A stretch of DNA of 64,000 nucleotides from Buxus sempervirens. Its lineage: Eukaryota; Streptophyta; Magnoliopsida; Buxales; Buxaceae. Below the pieces are notes generated by a model. It worked only from the letters and a program-made list of their open reading frames with translations, was not told the origin of the DNA and searched no databases. The DNA lies in assembly GCA_947561395.2 (NCBI GenBank), contig OX387185.1:44836602-44900601 (forward strand), written 5' to 3'. Of this stretch, positions 48,101 through 58,502 are shown one piece after another (the stretch's first letter is position 1; each line of letters opens with the position of its first letter). A program made the translations under genes and the position numbers.

Positions 48101-51100
48101 ATTGGCTTATGATGATGATCATGATTTTTAATGTCATTTGGGATGGCATTTATACAAGCTTAGCTGGACAATGGAACAAAGCAAAATGGAGATCATGATA
48201 CAATTTGCTTCTTTGCATAATGGGTTCATAATCATATATATATATATTGATCAGTAATCAAGTGATGTATATTTATTAGAAGTTAAGAAAGTAGAGCGTG
48301 TCTTGTAGGCACACAATCAGTGTACCTAAGATTACAAGGTTGAGAAGCGAGACTTATGCCCCAGCAAAGAGTACCAACCACAACCCCTCCGCTCCCTAAT
48401 CTGGAAATCTATCACATGGCAGAAAATCTTGTAAAGGAACATTAACCATCATATTTTGTGATGATACCCCGTTATAAATCAACTGCAGAATTTTTTTCTC
48501 CAGATATGCCAGGTTTCTCTCTACGTCCCTGAAGATTTTATGGTTCCTTTCTCCCCAAATCACCCAAGAGATAGCTGCAGGGGCTATATTCCACATCATA
48601 TTTTTACACGATTTTTCGTTCTTCAACCCCCACTCCTGTAGTACCTTTCCAAAATTCTCTGCCTGTATCTAAGGTGTTTCAAATCTTCCAATGATCCTGT
48701 TCCATAAACTATTCGCTTGCTTACAATGAACAATTAGGTGTTGTACCGATTCTTCATCTCCTTTGCACATTATACCTTTATTTGAAAGCCGTCACCCTCT
48801 ATTTTTCATGTGGTTCACCATTAGAATCTTATCCAACACTGCAGCCCACATGAAGAATGCCACCTTGCTTGGCACGAGTTTTTCCCAGATCAGCTTGTAC
48901 TACTAGAACTTCAAACCTGTAGAGTTCAAAGCTTCAAAAGTGGATTTGACTGAAAAGAAACCAGGTTTCCCTTTTATCCACAAACGACCATCCTCCATCT
49001 GATCCAGCTGTATGCTATAGATTTCCTGCAAAAACTCTTCGTACTTGCCAATCTCCCAATCGAAAAGATTTCTTCTTAACACGATGTTCCACACTTTACC
49101 AGCATTGGGTTCATAATCATATTAGTTTGTGTATGCTTCTTTTGTGATATTTTTTGAGCTTATTTTTATTGATTATAGTTTTAAAATTATGGGAAAGGTT
49201 TCTGTTTCTCATTCAACATGTGCGCTTGCACTTGTGTGTGGTTTATATGTATGTCTTCGTATTTGCACACATTAAAGGAAATATATTTCTATCTGATACG
49301 CATATACACATTTGTATCATTGTATGAATGTAGGGGGTGTATGCTTGCTTTCACGTCAATGCTTGTGAAATCAGGGATGAATTTTCATATTTTGTTTTAT
49401 CATAGCTCTTTGATGCCTTTTTGTTTCTCTCTTATTATTTCTTGATGGGTGACAATTCATATTTGTTGCAGTACAAGCTCAGCTCATGGCTTGCAATCAT
49501 ATTTTGCACCCAGTCACTAGTAAACATGAAGAATATTGAAACCGATCTTAAGCAGATAACCATGGCAATGATGTAAGTACAATTATTTTCTACAACTGAT
49601 GTCTTTCAGTTGCTGGTCAGTTCTCTAGAAATTGTCCCAAATATTGGACAAATCTGTAATATTATTTTTTCTCGTTTGATGTATGCTTTTTTATGGAGGT
49701 GAAATAACAATGCCAGCTTATAGCTATGGTACAATTATTTTTTTGGCAAATAAAATAGACCAGTCCAATTTCTTCTCAATTATAGCTGACAGTCAGACAC
49801 TTTGTGCTTCAAGTTTTGCATGATTATCACCATTATTTTCCAGAGTATGTTCACAACATGGCTGAATGATTTAATCTGCCTTTATAGTGTTCTGAACTTT
49901 TATTTTTGGTTTTGCAGATTTCAACATGCAAATGATTTATTTTGATACAGAACCAGACAGCAACTTCTTGTTTTTGATTTGTTATTATATCATCATAGTG
50001 TCGAATGCCACTAGGCTATTACAAGTTTACAACCATTGATGGATGACAGCAAGATTGTTGTTCTAGTTGAAAACCAGGACTGAAAAATCAAGAGATCCAT
50101 AGAACTGATGATTCATTTTCTGGTTTTAGATGGCGTTAGTGGTCTTATGCACATACAAATTAAAGTTTAATGCTCCCAATTAAAATATCTTAGTAGCTTA
50201 AACACTAGTGACCTAGGAGGACAAGATGCTCTTGTGGGGTGAGAGGTCACCAATCTCCAAGCCAATGAGCTAGTGTACTCTTTGTGATCCACTTATCTTT
50301 TCTGTTCCTCATTGACTGATGTTGGATGATTATTCTTTGTGGATGGCTTTGAAATGTCCAGTTTTTACTTTCTTTATGACCTTTTAATAAAGCTATTTCC
50401 TCCTCTCTTTAGAATTCACTTTCTTGGATGACAGGAATCTTAGATGATTTTCCTTTCATGGTCTCAAATAACTGGAACAAAATAGGAGTTTCTAGGTTTC
50501 CCAAGGAACACCAATTGACGTGAATCTTGACGATGTTATGGAAGTTGGATTCCTGTTGTTAATTTTTGGGGAAGTAGAAAGATTTTGACACTTAAAATGA
50601 TATTAAAATATATTCCTAGAGATGTTCTTGGAACTCATGTGAAGAGGATGCATGATGTCTTAATGCGGAACTGAATTAATGGATACTGGTATTTGAAAGC
50701 ATTTCATATAGCATAAGCATTATTTCCTAAAGGATCCCATAAGTTTTGGATTGCATTTTCAATGGGTCAAAAAAAGAGTGATTTTCTTGAAAAATTGATC
50801 ATCAGAGTTGACTGTTGAGGATCCTAGCTTGGGAATCTTGATCTGAGTAATATAGGTGTACCTCAGTGATGGAGTTCACAAGGGAGGAAGCATCATTGAG
50901 ATCAACCTTAATAATGGAGTCAAAGTTCCATGATATGCTGCCTAGGGAGGTTAGTGAGGTTTTGAGGAGAACATGGTCATGTTAGTAGGGGTTATAAAGA
51001 CGAGGACAGGAAATAGATGTAACATAGAAGCTCATTTCTGCGCTGATGATCTTCCACGGAGCTGACTTGCATCCTTGCCATCCAGTCTAACATGGATAGT

Positions 51101-51791
51101 TGCAAATCTGAGACTAAAATGACACATATCAATTCCCTACAACATGTACCACAAGGGTCTAATGATGCAGAGAAGTACTTACTGTGTGAGGTTCTCAGAT
51201 ACAAGGTAAATTTTAACAAGAGGTTTCAGAAGCAGAAGCATGATTATGTAATAAAAGATGCACCTTAAATAGAATCATGCTGACTACTCTTGTTTGTGTT
51301 TGTGGGTGTGTAGATAATTTCTCATGTTCAGCGATCGTATTTTTTCTTAAGTTGACATTGATTTTCCAAATGGGTAGAAGCTCTATTATGTATATTTATA
51401 TAAATTGTATACCATTAATCAAATGCTTGAAGGAGAGGTTCTGCCAGGAACTTGGTCCTGATAGGTCCATGGTGATGAAAGTTTCTATTATCCATGTCTA
51501 AAATCTCTGCTACCAATGGAAAGAAAGACGGATGTCTCTTCTCTTTTCATTCTTGAACTCATTCAGAATTTGCTATTATGATTTCTTTCAAGATGAATTA
51601 CTACATATTGATGATTTTCTTCGTCTTGCTTTTAACTTTGTTGTTCTTCCTGGGAAACTGATATCATTTTTTTGTAATATTGACGTTATAATGACATCAG
51701 CCTTACATATTTCTATCTGAACATCAGGTTTGCTATTATGGGATTGGTGACAAACTACTTTGGGCCGTCTCGACCAAGCACACAAAGCTGA
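45180..51791 (+). CDS. Asterix-like ER membrane protein (UPF0139 / PAT complex, WDR83OS-like)
   Basis: Asterix forms, with CCDC47 in animals, the PAT complex that chaperones multi-pass membrane proteins in the ER. Exons are 45180-45335, 49472-49572 and 51728-51791, giving 106 residues with consistent phases. The protein begins with a Ser/Pro-rich cytosolic segment (MSSHHSSSSVNDPRQPS), then the family block PQDLPVDYSGFIAIVFGIAG, the hydrophobic segment SSWLAIIFCTQSLVNM and ITMAMMFAIMGLVTNYFGP. Three membrane segments fall at about residues 38-52, 56-72 and 83-98. From memory it is near-collinear with Arabidopsis At5g10780. The frame opens three codons upstream at a GTG, but ATG 45,180 is the family start. 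Intron 1 (4.1 kb) is filled with LINE fragments. The coding exons look intact. Confidence 0.92.
45720..46950 (+). mobile_element. Degraded L1-type LINE (RT region) in Asterix intron 1
   Basis: Plus-strand frames contain worn reverse-transcriptase blocks: LYLEKAYD near 45,840-45,870, then FGDTILSFEAKESQLLCVKS (46,155-46,210) and EWSHRYLVLPFGDN (46,332-46,373) in a second frame. Further downstream is KARVLWRRYFAD-like sequence near 46,804-46,840. Multiple stops and shifts make it inactive. Confidence 0.6.
47745..48125 (+). mobile_element. RTE-type LINE 3' end
   Basis: Frames read MLRWTCGKTKK, then IRNEDI, ENRLRWFDHVKRRPRDAFL, RVRGRPKKT and HVADPTLVGIG in the order of an RTE reverse-transcriptase C-terminus. 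It ends in a TGATGATGAT-type simple repeat, as RTE elements do. It has frameshifts and is truncated at its 5' side. Confidence 0.7.
48238..49105 (-). mobile_element. 5'-truncated L1-type LINE with perfect 17-bp TSD
   Basis: TGGGTTCATAATCATAT occurs at 48,221-48,237 and 49,106-49,122. Between them minus-strand frames give a zf-RVT end: DGRLWIKGKPGFFSVKSTFE, then MMWNIAPAAISWVIWGERN. The 3' tail on the minus strand is an (AT)n run. The long duplication and 5' truncation are the hallmark of target-primed reverse transcription. It lies in intron 1 of the Asterix gene, opposite to its transcription. Confidence 0.85.
49573..51727 (+). other. Asterix intron 2
   Basis: 2.2-kb intron between gtaagt and acatcag. 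Apart from short chance frames I see no element or gene in it. Confidence 0.7.
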
Positions 51792-52796
51792 CACAGGACT
51801 TTGTTTCATATGATGTTAGCTTCCACAGGACTCGCAGCTTTTAGTTAGTTGATAAACTATTTGTCAAAGTGTGATACTTGCCATTTTTTCAATTTTGTTT
51901 CATTAACTTTCAGGTTTCTTGCCTGATTTATTTGGTTTCGAAATTTATATGATCCCCAAGATTTCAAAAACTTACTGGAATGAGACAAAGGAGAAATACC
52001 AGCTCAAGTATGGTAATTGAAATTGGAAAATTCACCTTTCAATCTGAAAAATGAGTAATAAGCAATATGGCCCCCGTGTGTTTATACCATGGATTCATGC
52101 AGGTTGCCATAGATCTTGCTTGTGGTTTTGTAAAGTCTTGAATGCAATGCTATTCTTCCTCTTATCTGGCAATTGACATGGCTTTGTTCCGAATATATCT
52201 GGACTTGTAATTCCTAGTATAGTAAATTAAACCATGGCTGCAATCCCACTTTATGCTAAGCTTGAATATAGACTACAGTGACATCATGTAAGATAATATT
52301 ATCTATTGCTATTATAAAGCAAAGAGGGGGTTTTCTAGCTGACATTTTGTACCGAGAATGCCCTTCTGATCCTTATTTTACAGTTTTATTCATTGTGCCT
52401 TTTATTTAAAAATTTTTTTTTGAGTCGTCACCATCATAACCAATGAATTCATATGCGATTTTGGCTGTCAAAAATGCTATCCACTTTATGTCAAAGTAAC
52501 TTCTACACCCCTTTTAATGTCAGGTGAATCAATAATTAATTGTCTAACATTTTAATGGAATGAAATCTTCTGCCATTTTTGTCTGAATTGGCACTTGCAA
52601 TGATCGTGAGATGCTGTCATGTGGAGCATATCACGGCCAGTGTTTTTTAATTGTTATAAATGTATCAAGTGGGCCTATATAAAAAACAATGGCGTGTGCA
52701 TCAGGGAGCAATTCAAGGAAGCATGACAGACGATTTCAATTCCATTTTAATACTCAAAATGCCTTAATTTTCTTACAAATTCATTACGTGCATGGC
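51792..52796. other. Asterix 3' UTR and spacer
   Basis: The probable 3' UTR is followed by AT-rich DNA. A Helitron-like 5' end (TCTATTGCTATTATAAAGC) occurs near 52,300. A copy of the TGCTGTCATGTGGAGCAT repeat family occurs near 52,613-52,660. No gene is supported. Confidence 0.5.
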
Positions 52797-52804
52797 GTGT
52801 GCAT

Positions 52805-53316
52805 TAGGGGTGCAACTCGGTTCGGTTCGGTCGGGGTTGATGTCAACCCAAAGACCAAACCGAATTGAAAACCGAACCAACTAAACCGAAAACCAAACCG
52901 AAAATATATGAAAAAACCAAAACCCAAACTTTTAAAAGTTTGGTTCGGTTCGGGTTGGACCAATATATTTTTATCTCAAATAAAGGTTTTTTTGTAATAT
53001 CATTTAAGTTTAAATATAAACTTTTAAAAGTTTAACATATATTATATTATATATATATATAAAACATAGATTATATATTATAATATATATATAATCTTAT
53101 AATATATATATAAATTCGGTTCGGTTTAGGGAAATACATGAATTCGGTTCGGGTTCAGTTTATTGAACATGAAACCCGAAATCGAACCGACCTAGTTCGG
53201 TTTAGAGATTTTTGGACCGAAACCGAACCGAACCACTATAAAACCGAACCAAACCGAACCGAAGTCGGTTTGGGTCGGTTCGGGTTCAGTTTTAACCGGA
53301 CCGAGTTGCACCCCTA
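52805..53316. mobile_element. hAT-like MITE with perfect 8-bp TSD, empty sibling of the 43.5-kb element
   Basis: The termini TAGGGGTGCAACTCGG match as an inverted pair over 16 bases and are flanked by GTGTGCAT at 52,797-52,804 and 53,317-53,324. Subterminal zones of TTCGGTT/AACCGAA words align with those of the element at 43,463-44,910. The centre is only an AT-rich stretch with (TA)n. It has no coding capacity. Confidence 0.92.
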
Positions 53317-53324
53317 GTGTGCAT

Positions 53325-55190
53325 TCTCTCGTATGAATTAAAAAAAAAATTCCAAGGACGGGTGATCTAATTTGAATTAGGTTAACAAGACGTGGACATC
53401 CAGTATACACGATGGTATAATTTTATTCAACGAACAACGCGATGAAAATGAACAATGCTGCATTCGAGATGAAACATTTGAGATGAGCATTGAGCAAAGC
53501 AAGGAGATATTGTCTACCACAGTAATTGGCTTTATATGGATAGGGTCCCACTGGCAGGCCATGCAGGGGTACGTACGGGAGGCAGATGGGCCTGCCATGC
53601 CTCTTTCTGATAATCAGCTCACGTTATGTCTGCCTTTGGAAACCCCTTGACATGATTGTGCAAGCAAGCAAGCAAGCAAACACGCAGGCTGACACCCTAC
53701 CCATCTTCGTCTTGTAAGGTTGTATGGGTTGATGCTCCTTTTGGTCCTGGCCACGCCATTGCCAAAGACAAAGCTCGTAATGAACTCATGGGCGGTGCCA
53801 TTAATTACATCTCCCAAAATACCAGTTCATGCTTTGTCCCTTGTTAGCGCTGGCAGTTCCCTTCCTGCAAATCTCCTGAACCTCTCCGGTTTTAGGGGAT
53901 ATTGGTTTTTAGTGTTACTTTTTTAAAAATAATCTTGAGTCAGTCGCTAAATTCTTGGTAATTAAAAATTAACGATACTTATTAAAAACAATTGAGAATG
54001 AGTTTCGTTTTAATGTTGACAGAAGGCCTTTTCCAAAATTACCCTCAAAACACTTCTTAACCTCGTTAAGACAAGATAATATATAAATTTTTTCATTAGT
54101 ATGTTGAGGGCATTTTTGAAAAAAGTCCTTGATTAATAGTAAAAACCAAATCCCTCAGTTTTATTAGGGGTTTGAGATTGGGAACCATTAACAACGTCAC
54201 TAAATTCTTGGTAATTGAGAATTAGCAATACTTTTTTAAAAACAATTGAGAATGAGTTTCGTTTTAATGTTGACATAAGACATTTCTAAAAATTACCCTC
54301 GAAACACTTCTTAACCTCGTTAAAACATGATAATATATAAATTTTTTTGCATTTTTGAAAAAAGTCCTTCATAAACAGTAAAAACCAAATTTCCCTCGGT
54401 TTTATTAGGGGTTTGAGATTGGAACCATTAACAACGATTTAAACTCTGATCATGGCTTGAAAATTCAAAATGTGGACTTCGACTTGAGCTTGTTGAATAG
54501 AATTAATATTTGCTGAGTTTTAGGTATGTGCCTGGTAACAAATCCAAACTAGAAGTATGCGCAACGGAATTCATGAATCACGAATCGGATTACATCCACG
54601 TCTAGAGAATCTAATAACTAGAATTTTCTTTCCTTTCCATAACGTAAATCATTCTATTAGATGGATGGGATTCCTAGATTCTTTTAAGATTGAAACATTG
54701 ATTTCTCATAAGATTTATAGAGATTCTCATTTTTGAAAAACTTACTGGTCGATCTAGTTCATAGAGATTGGGAGACCTCAGGATTTGAGAATTTCATCCG
54801 GTCATTATCTCTCTCCCACAACATTATGCAGTCTCACAGGGCATCAAACTATGTATGTTGAATGGGTCAACCACAAGGGGCCCATATCTCCCACTAGTAG
54901 AACCGAAAGCCTTCTCATGCATGGGTTGAACCGAAAGCTTTCCGGTTCGCTTTTGAAAAAACTTTAGGCCGTGCCTCTTCCATTTCTGATCTCAAGCAAC
55001 AACCAGCTTACCGAAAGGAATAAATGAATGAATGAATAAATAAATTAAAATGAAACTGGTTCAAAAGTGGAGTTCGTCTTCATCCATCTCCCGAACCAGA
55101 GCAAGACGAAACGAAAAAAGAACAAGAGAAGCAAAGAAAGAGCTGTGAGCTAGGAAGCTAAAACGAAGACTGAGTTCATTGAAGAGTTTT
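53325..55190. other. Intergenic spacer with a 253-bp tandem duplication
   Basis: No gene is supported; the small frames near 53,400-53,930 show no domain. The only clear structure is the tandem duplication at 53,943-54,436. The last 200 bases are the probable 3' region of the minus-strand bHLH gene. Confidence 0.5.
53943..54436. repeat. Tandem duplication, period 253 bp
   Basis: Copy 1 (53,943-54,195) and copy 2 (54,196-54,436) both run from CTAAATTCTTGGTAATT through GAGAATGAGTTTCGTTTTAA to GGGGTTTGAGATTG and ACCATTAACAACG. Copy 2 lacks about 12 bases near its centre. High similarity suggests a fairly recent event. Confidence 0.85.
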
Positions 55191-55508
55191 CTATACAACG
55201 ACCATTTTTTCCTCACTGGAGCCATAAAAATCAATAAGCTTTTGCAAGATCTCCACCTGGGTTCTCAGAGAAACGATGTAATCCGCTGTTTCTTGGAACA
55301 AGCGTTCCGCTTTCATCTCTCCATTCGTTGCAGGAATCAGCTTCTTCAGGGCCTCCAGTCTTTCTGAAACCCCAGCAGCGTCTAATCGTCCGCCATTGAC
55401 GGCTTTTCTTGAACGCTTTCGGGTTTTGCAGAGACGAGCGTCCGATCGTCTTCGCGAGCTCCTCTTCTTTCTCAGGCTGCTCACGAGGCTCCTGGGTCTG
55501 GAGCTCAT
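55191..55508 (-). CDS. Atypical bHLH transcription factor (UPBEAT1/PAR-like group)
   Basis: A single exon encodes 105 residues from ATG at 55,508. Residues 1-35 are very rich in Arg/Lys/Ser (SSLRKKRSSRRRSDARLCK), followed by KTRKRSRKAV. They lack the Glu of a standard E-box-reading basic region. The helix-loop-helix follows at about 46-97: RLEALKKLIPATN, loop, RLFQETADYIVSLRTQVEIL. The motif QTADYI/ETADYI with LxxQV is typical of small plant bHLHs such as UPBEAT1, PAR1/2 and IBH1 relatives. These mostly act by dimerising and modulating growth or redox genes in the nucleus. I cannot choose between subfamilies by eye. The overlapping 112-residue minus frame (55,231-55,569) is a shadow. Confidence 0.75.
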   Translation of the reverse strand: MSSRPRSLVSSLRKKRSSRRRSDARLCKTRKRSRKAVNGGRLDAAGVSERLEALKKLIPATNGEMKAERLFQETADYIVSLRTQVEILQKLIDFYGSSEEKMVVV

Positions 55509-57875
55509 GGCGAGAGAGAGTTCTACGAGCTTTGAAAGACCGCGTTTTGGGGTTTAAGTAACGAAGCATTAGGAAAAGGACCCTTAATTTACTTGATATT
55601 ACGTGAATGCCATTTCATGTTTTTTATTTATTTCTTTCTTTTGCTTTTGCTTTCCCCCCGAACGTTATACCTTTTTGTCCTTTCTCTCAGAATTTCTTGA
55701 AAGCGTAAAAAGGTAATTTCAAATCCTTAAAGCCGTGAGACTCGGAGATCCACGACTCAAGTCGACTCCGTTATGCTATGAATCGGTGAGTTAACTCAGC
55801 ATGGTTCAGTTTAGAGGTCAAACCAAACTACAAAGACAAGCCTTCACTGGGGAAGATAAATCAAATCAGGGCATGAATTGTAGAAGAGAAAAAAGAAAAG
55901 AAAAAAGAAAGAAGGAAAGAATTAATTTTATTTGTAAGGAGTCTTTAGGTACTATCTCAAATTAATTTATTTTGATTTTGGTTTCTATGATTTTGGTTTC
56001 TATGACTTTGGTTTTGTTTAACAAAATCCTTCATTTAAATTTTTTTTTTTGTTTTAAGCAGTAATTGAACCAAAATAAACGATAAAAAATTAAATTAAAC
56101 CAAAATTTTTTAGTCTAGTTTGATCAGTTTATACCAAAACAATAGACAACCATAGATTTCCATTAAGTCTATGCTTGCTAAAGCATCACCCACAGCATTT
56201 CCTTCGCCATAAGAATATGAACTTTCCAAGAATTTTTTTAATGTCTCTTAATTGACACCCATATCTATCTATATTATATTTAATACGAGAAGACCCTTTG
56301 GAAAGCGTGCCAAGCTTTATGAATTCTCCAAAAATCCCATACTATACAATGTTAAGGTTTCATTAATACAGGGTTCCAACAATCATAACTCTATGTCTTT
56401 GCTCAAAATCCAGTCAATTACGAAACTACTTCCTCTCTCTCTCTCTCTCTCTTGCTCTTCACGTGCATCACTGCTAGTATACTATTGTGTGAACGTAAGA
56501 GGGATTATCAGATGGGAATTTGGAGACCGAGTGGGTATGTCCTGGTGACTCGGCAGAGTCGACTCAAGCATACTGACTCGGTCATGTAGCAAACTTGACC
56601 GTGATAACGGTGAACTTTCGGTAAAATTGACATAAAGTGGCCCCACATATGGATGGACCAGATCAGTGAATATGTGTCCAAATGTGGAGCATGAGAGTGG
56701 GTCCCACATGAAGATGGGAGGGCCCAGTGGATAAAGACATTTTGAACAATAAAGGGTAGCTCTGAGAGATGTTAAGAGCAAAGGAATGGCAGTTTCGTAT
56801 CTCGTCGGAAAAGCCAGGCACCACTTGCGAGCTTTATTAGAGAGAGTTATCGAGGGGAGAGGAGGAGGGTGGAAAAGCCTGGCCTCCTGAAACGGAGCAT
56901 ATGGCCTGTGGAGTTTGGGACTTTGCGTTCCTTATCCCCAAAATGCCCTCGGCTGAAACCCCAAAAATGTCCAACCTTTTGGCACTCAAAGGAAAAGGGT
57001 AGTTTAGATATAGAATGGAAAATTGAGGGGTAAGATTGGTAAATTGAAATTGGAAAGGGAGAGAGTGTCCTTGGTGCTGGGTCTGCCTGCGCCCCTAAAG
57101 GATGCATGTGAAGGTGGTATGGAGCCAGCGAATAAAAGAGAAGAGAGAGAAGGGGGTGTGCACTGCGCCTAGAGAGAGAAAGAGCACATGGGAGCACATG
57201 GAAGGGGAGGTGATGGAGCGATGTAGCTTTAAGGGGTGGCATGTGACCAGGTGGGACAATGCACACAGCAAGCAATGTACAGCATGTTCTGCACATTCCC
57301 TGCAATCCATCTGATGGGGTGCTGCAGCACTGCACCCTCCTTTTTCCCCCCTCTTTCTCTCTCTCTCTTAATTGCTTTCCTTTCCTCCCTCCTTTTTTTT
57401 CCCTCTCTTTCTCTCTCTTAATTGCTTCCTTTGCTACACTACAACCTCTATCCAACCCACACAAGTAACTTAATTTATTATTAATAATATCATAATCAAC
57501 TTGACTATAACATGTCTCTGATTTAAGTAATTAATCCACCATGTGTGCACGTGATTTGCTTGCTTTTCTCGTTTTAGGCTTGTGCATCACGTGTCTGAGA
57601 GGAAAAACTATCTCTCTCTCTCTCCCTTACAACGGTCGGATCACTACATGGTTTTAAGAGTCCAGAATAACTTTTTGCTAAATTTTTTTTGTCTAATAGA
57701 ATGTGAGATTTCAGAATAATTTGTAACTTTTTTGTGTGTAAAGCCCAAATACAAATTAAAACGTTTTTTAAAACTTCATAATATATATTTTTTTATTTTT
57801 ATAAATATATATTATACAATAAATCAAGTGAGCCGTTTTATAGCCCCGGTGATAGGTAAGGTTGGAGTTAAATCC
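55509..57875. other. Spacer upstream of the bHLH gene
   Basis: It holds a Helitron-like element (56,268-56,477) and CT/GA-rich low-complexity DNA at about 57,130-57,440, where a TTAATTGC(T)TTCCTTT-type unit is repeated twice. The bHLH promoter presumably lies in the first kilobase. No convincing gene was found; the 205-residue minus frame at 56,847-57,464 is composition-driven. Confidence 0.45.
56268..56477 (+). mobile_element. Helitron-like non-autonomous element
   Basis: It starts TCTATATTATATTTAA and ends CACGTGCATCACTGCTAG followed by T. That fits the Helitron rule (5' TC, 3' hairpin near CTAG, insertion before T). The start and body (AGAAG...CTTTGGAA) align with the element at 63,746-63,984. 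There is no RepHel gene. Confidence 0.55.
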
Positions 57876-58023
57876 TGTAAGTCTGTAAAGGTGCACGTCC
57901 GTAACCAGTAGATGATTGCCGACGCAATAAAAAAATTATTTCAATCATTCAGATCATTTAATGCTTGTAGGTGGCTTGACAATTACTTATTGGTTACGGA
58001 CGAGCATTTTTTACGGACTTGCA
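57876..58023. mobile_element. MITE-like element with 36-bp TIRs
   Basis: The left end TGTAAGTCTGTAAAGG...CGTCCGTAACCA and the right end, reverse complemented, TGCAAGTCCGTAAAAA...CGTCCGTAACCA match over about 36 bases. No unequivocal target duplication was found. TIR length suggests a Mutator-like class, but this is a guess. Confidence 0.6.
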
Positions 58024-58502
58024 CTCGTCTATAGATGATTTAAATCCGTCCGGTAAGGTTTGTTTGTTGCAACAACACTCTCTGCAAAAATGTTTTGGAC
58101 GGTACTTGTGTATGTATTGGCATCCATGTGCTTGAAATTTTGGTTTTATGTTTAGCAGGCCATGTCAACTAACATGAATGATGGAAGCTCTCATGCTCCA
58201 ACTGCCAAAAGTAATCCTTTTTCTTGTCCACCATGTTCAATATTTTGAACCTTCCCAACTATTAAAGGCTTAGTTCAATTGGGTTGAAGGGTAATAAAAT
58301 CTATCAAAAGTTTGAGCTGGGATTAAGCTTAATCTTGTACCGATATTCTTGGATTGTATTGCTGGAATTTCCACCTTTGTTAGATTCTACATTGCTGGAG
58401 TTTCCTTCTCTGTTAAACTCTCATATTTGCTAACTTCATTATCTCCCAATGTCTCTCCACTTATATGGGCGGTATTGCTGAGCTGTGGTGTGCTAATACC
58501 CA

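Noticed and set aside
57210-57330. Possible microRNA precursor (CTGCAGCACTGCACCC / GCAGCACCCCATCA resembling miR172*)
   Set aside because: The match to miR172* is only partial and no complementary mature arm is visible nearby.
56847-57464. 205-codon minus-strand open frame
   Set aside because: It overlaps GA/CT-rich low-complexity DNA and has no domain or plausible splice context. The plus strand also stays open, as expected for such composition.
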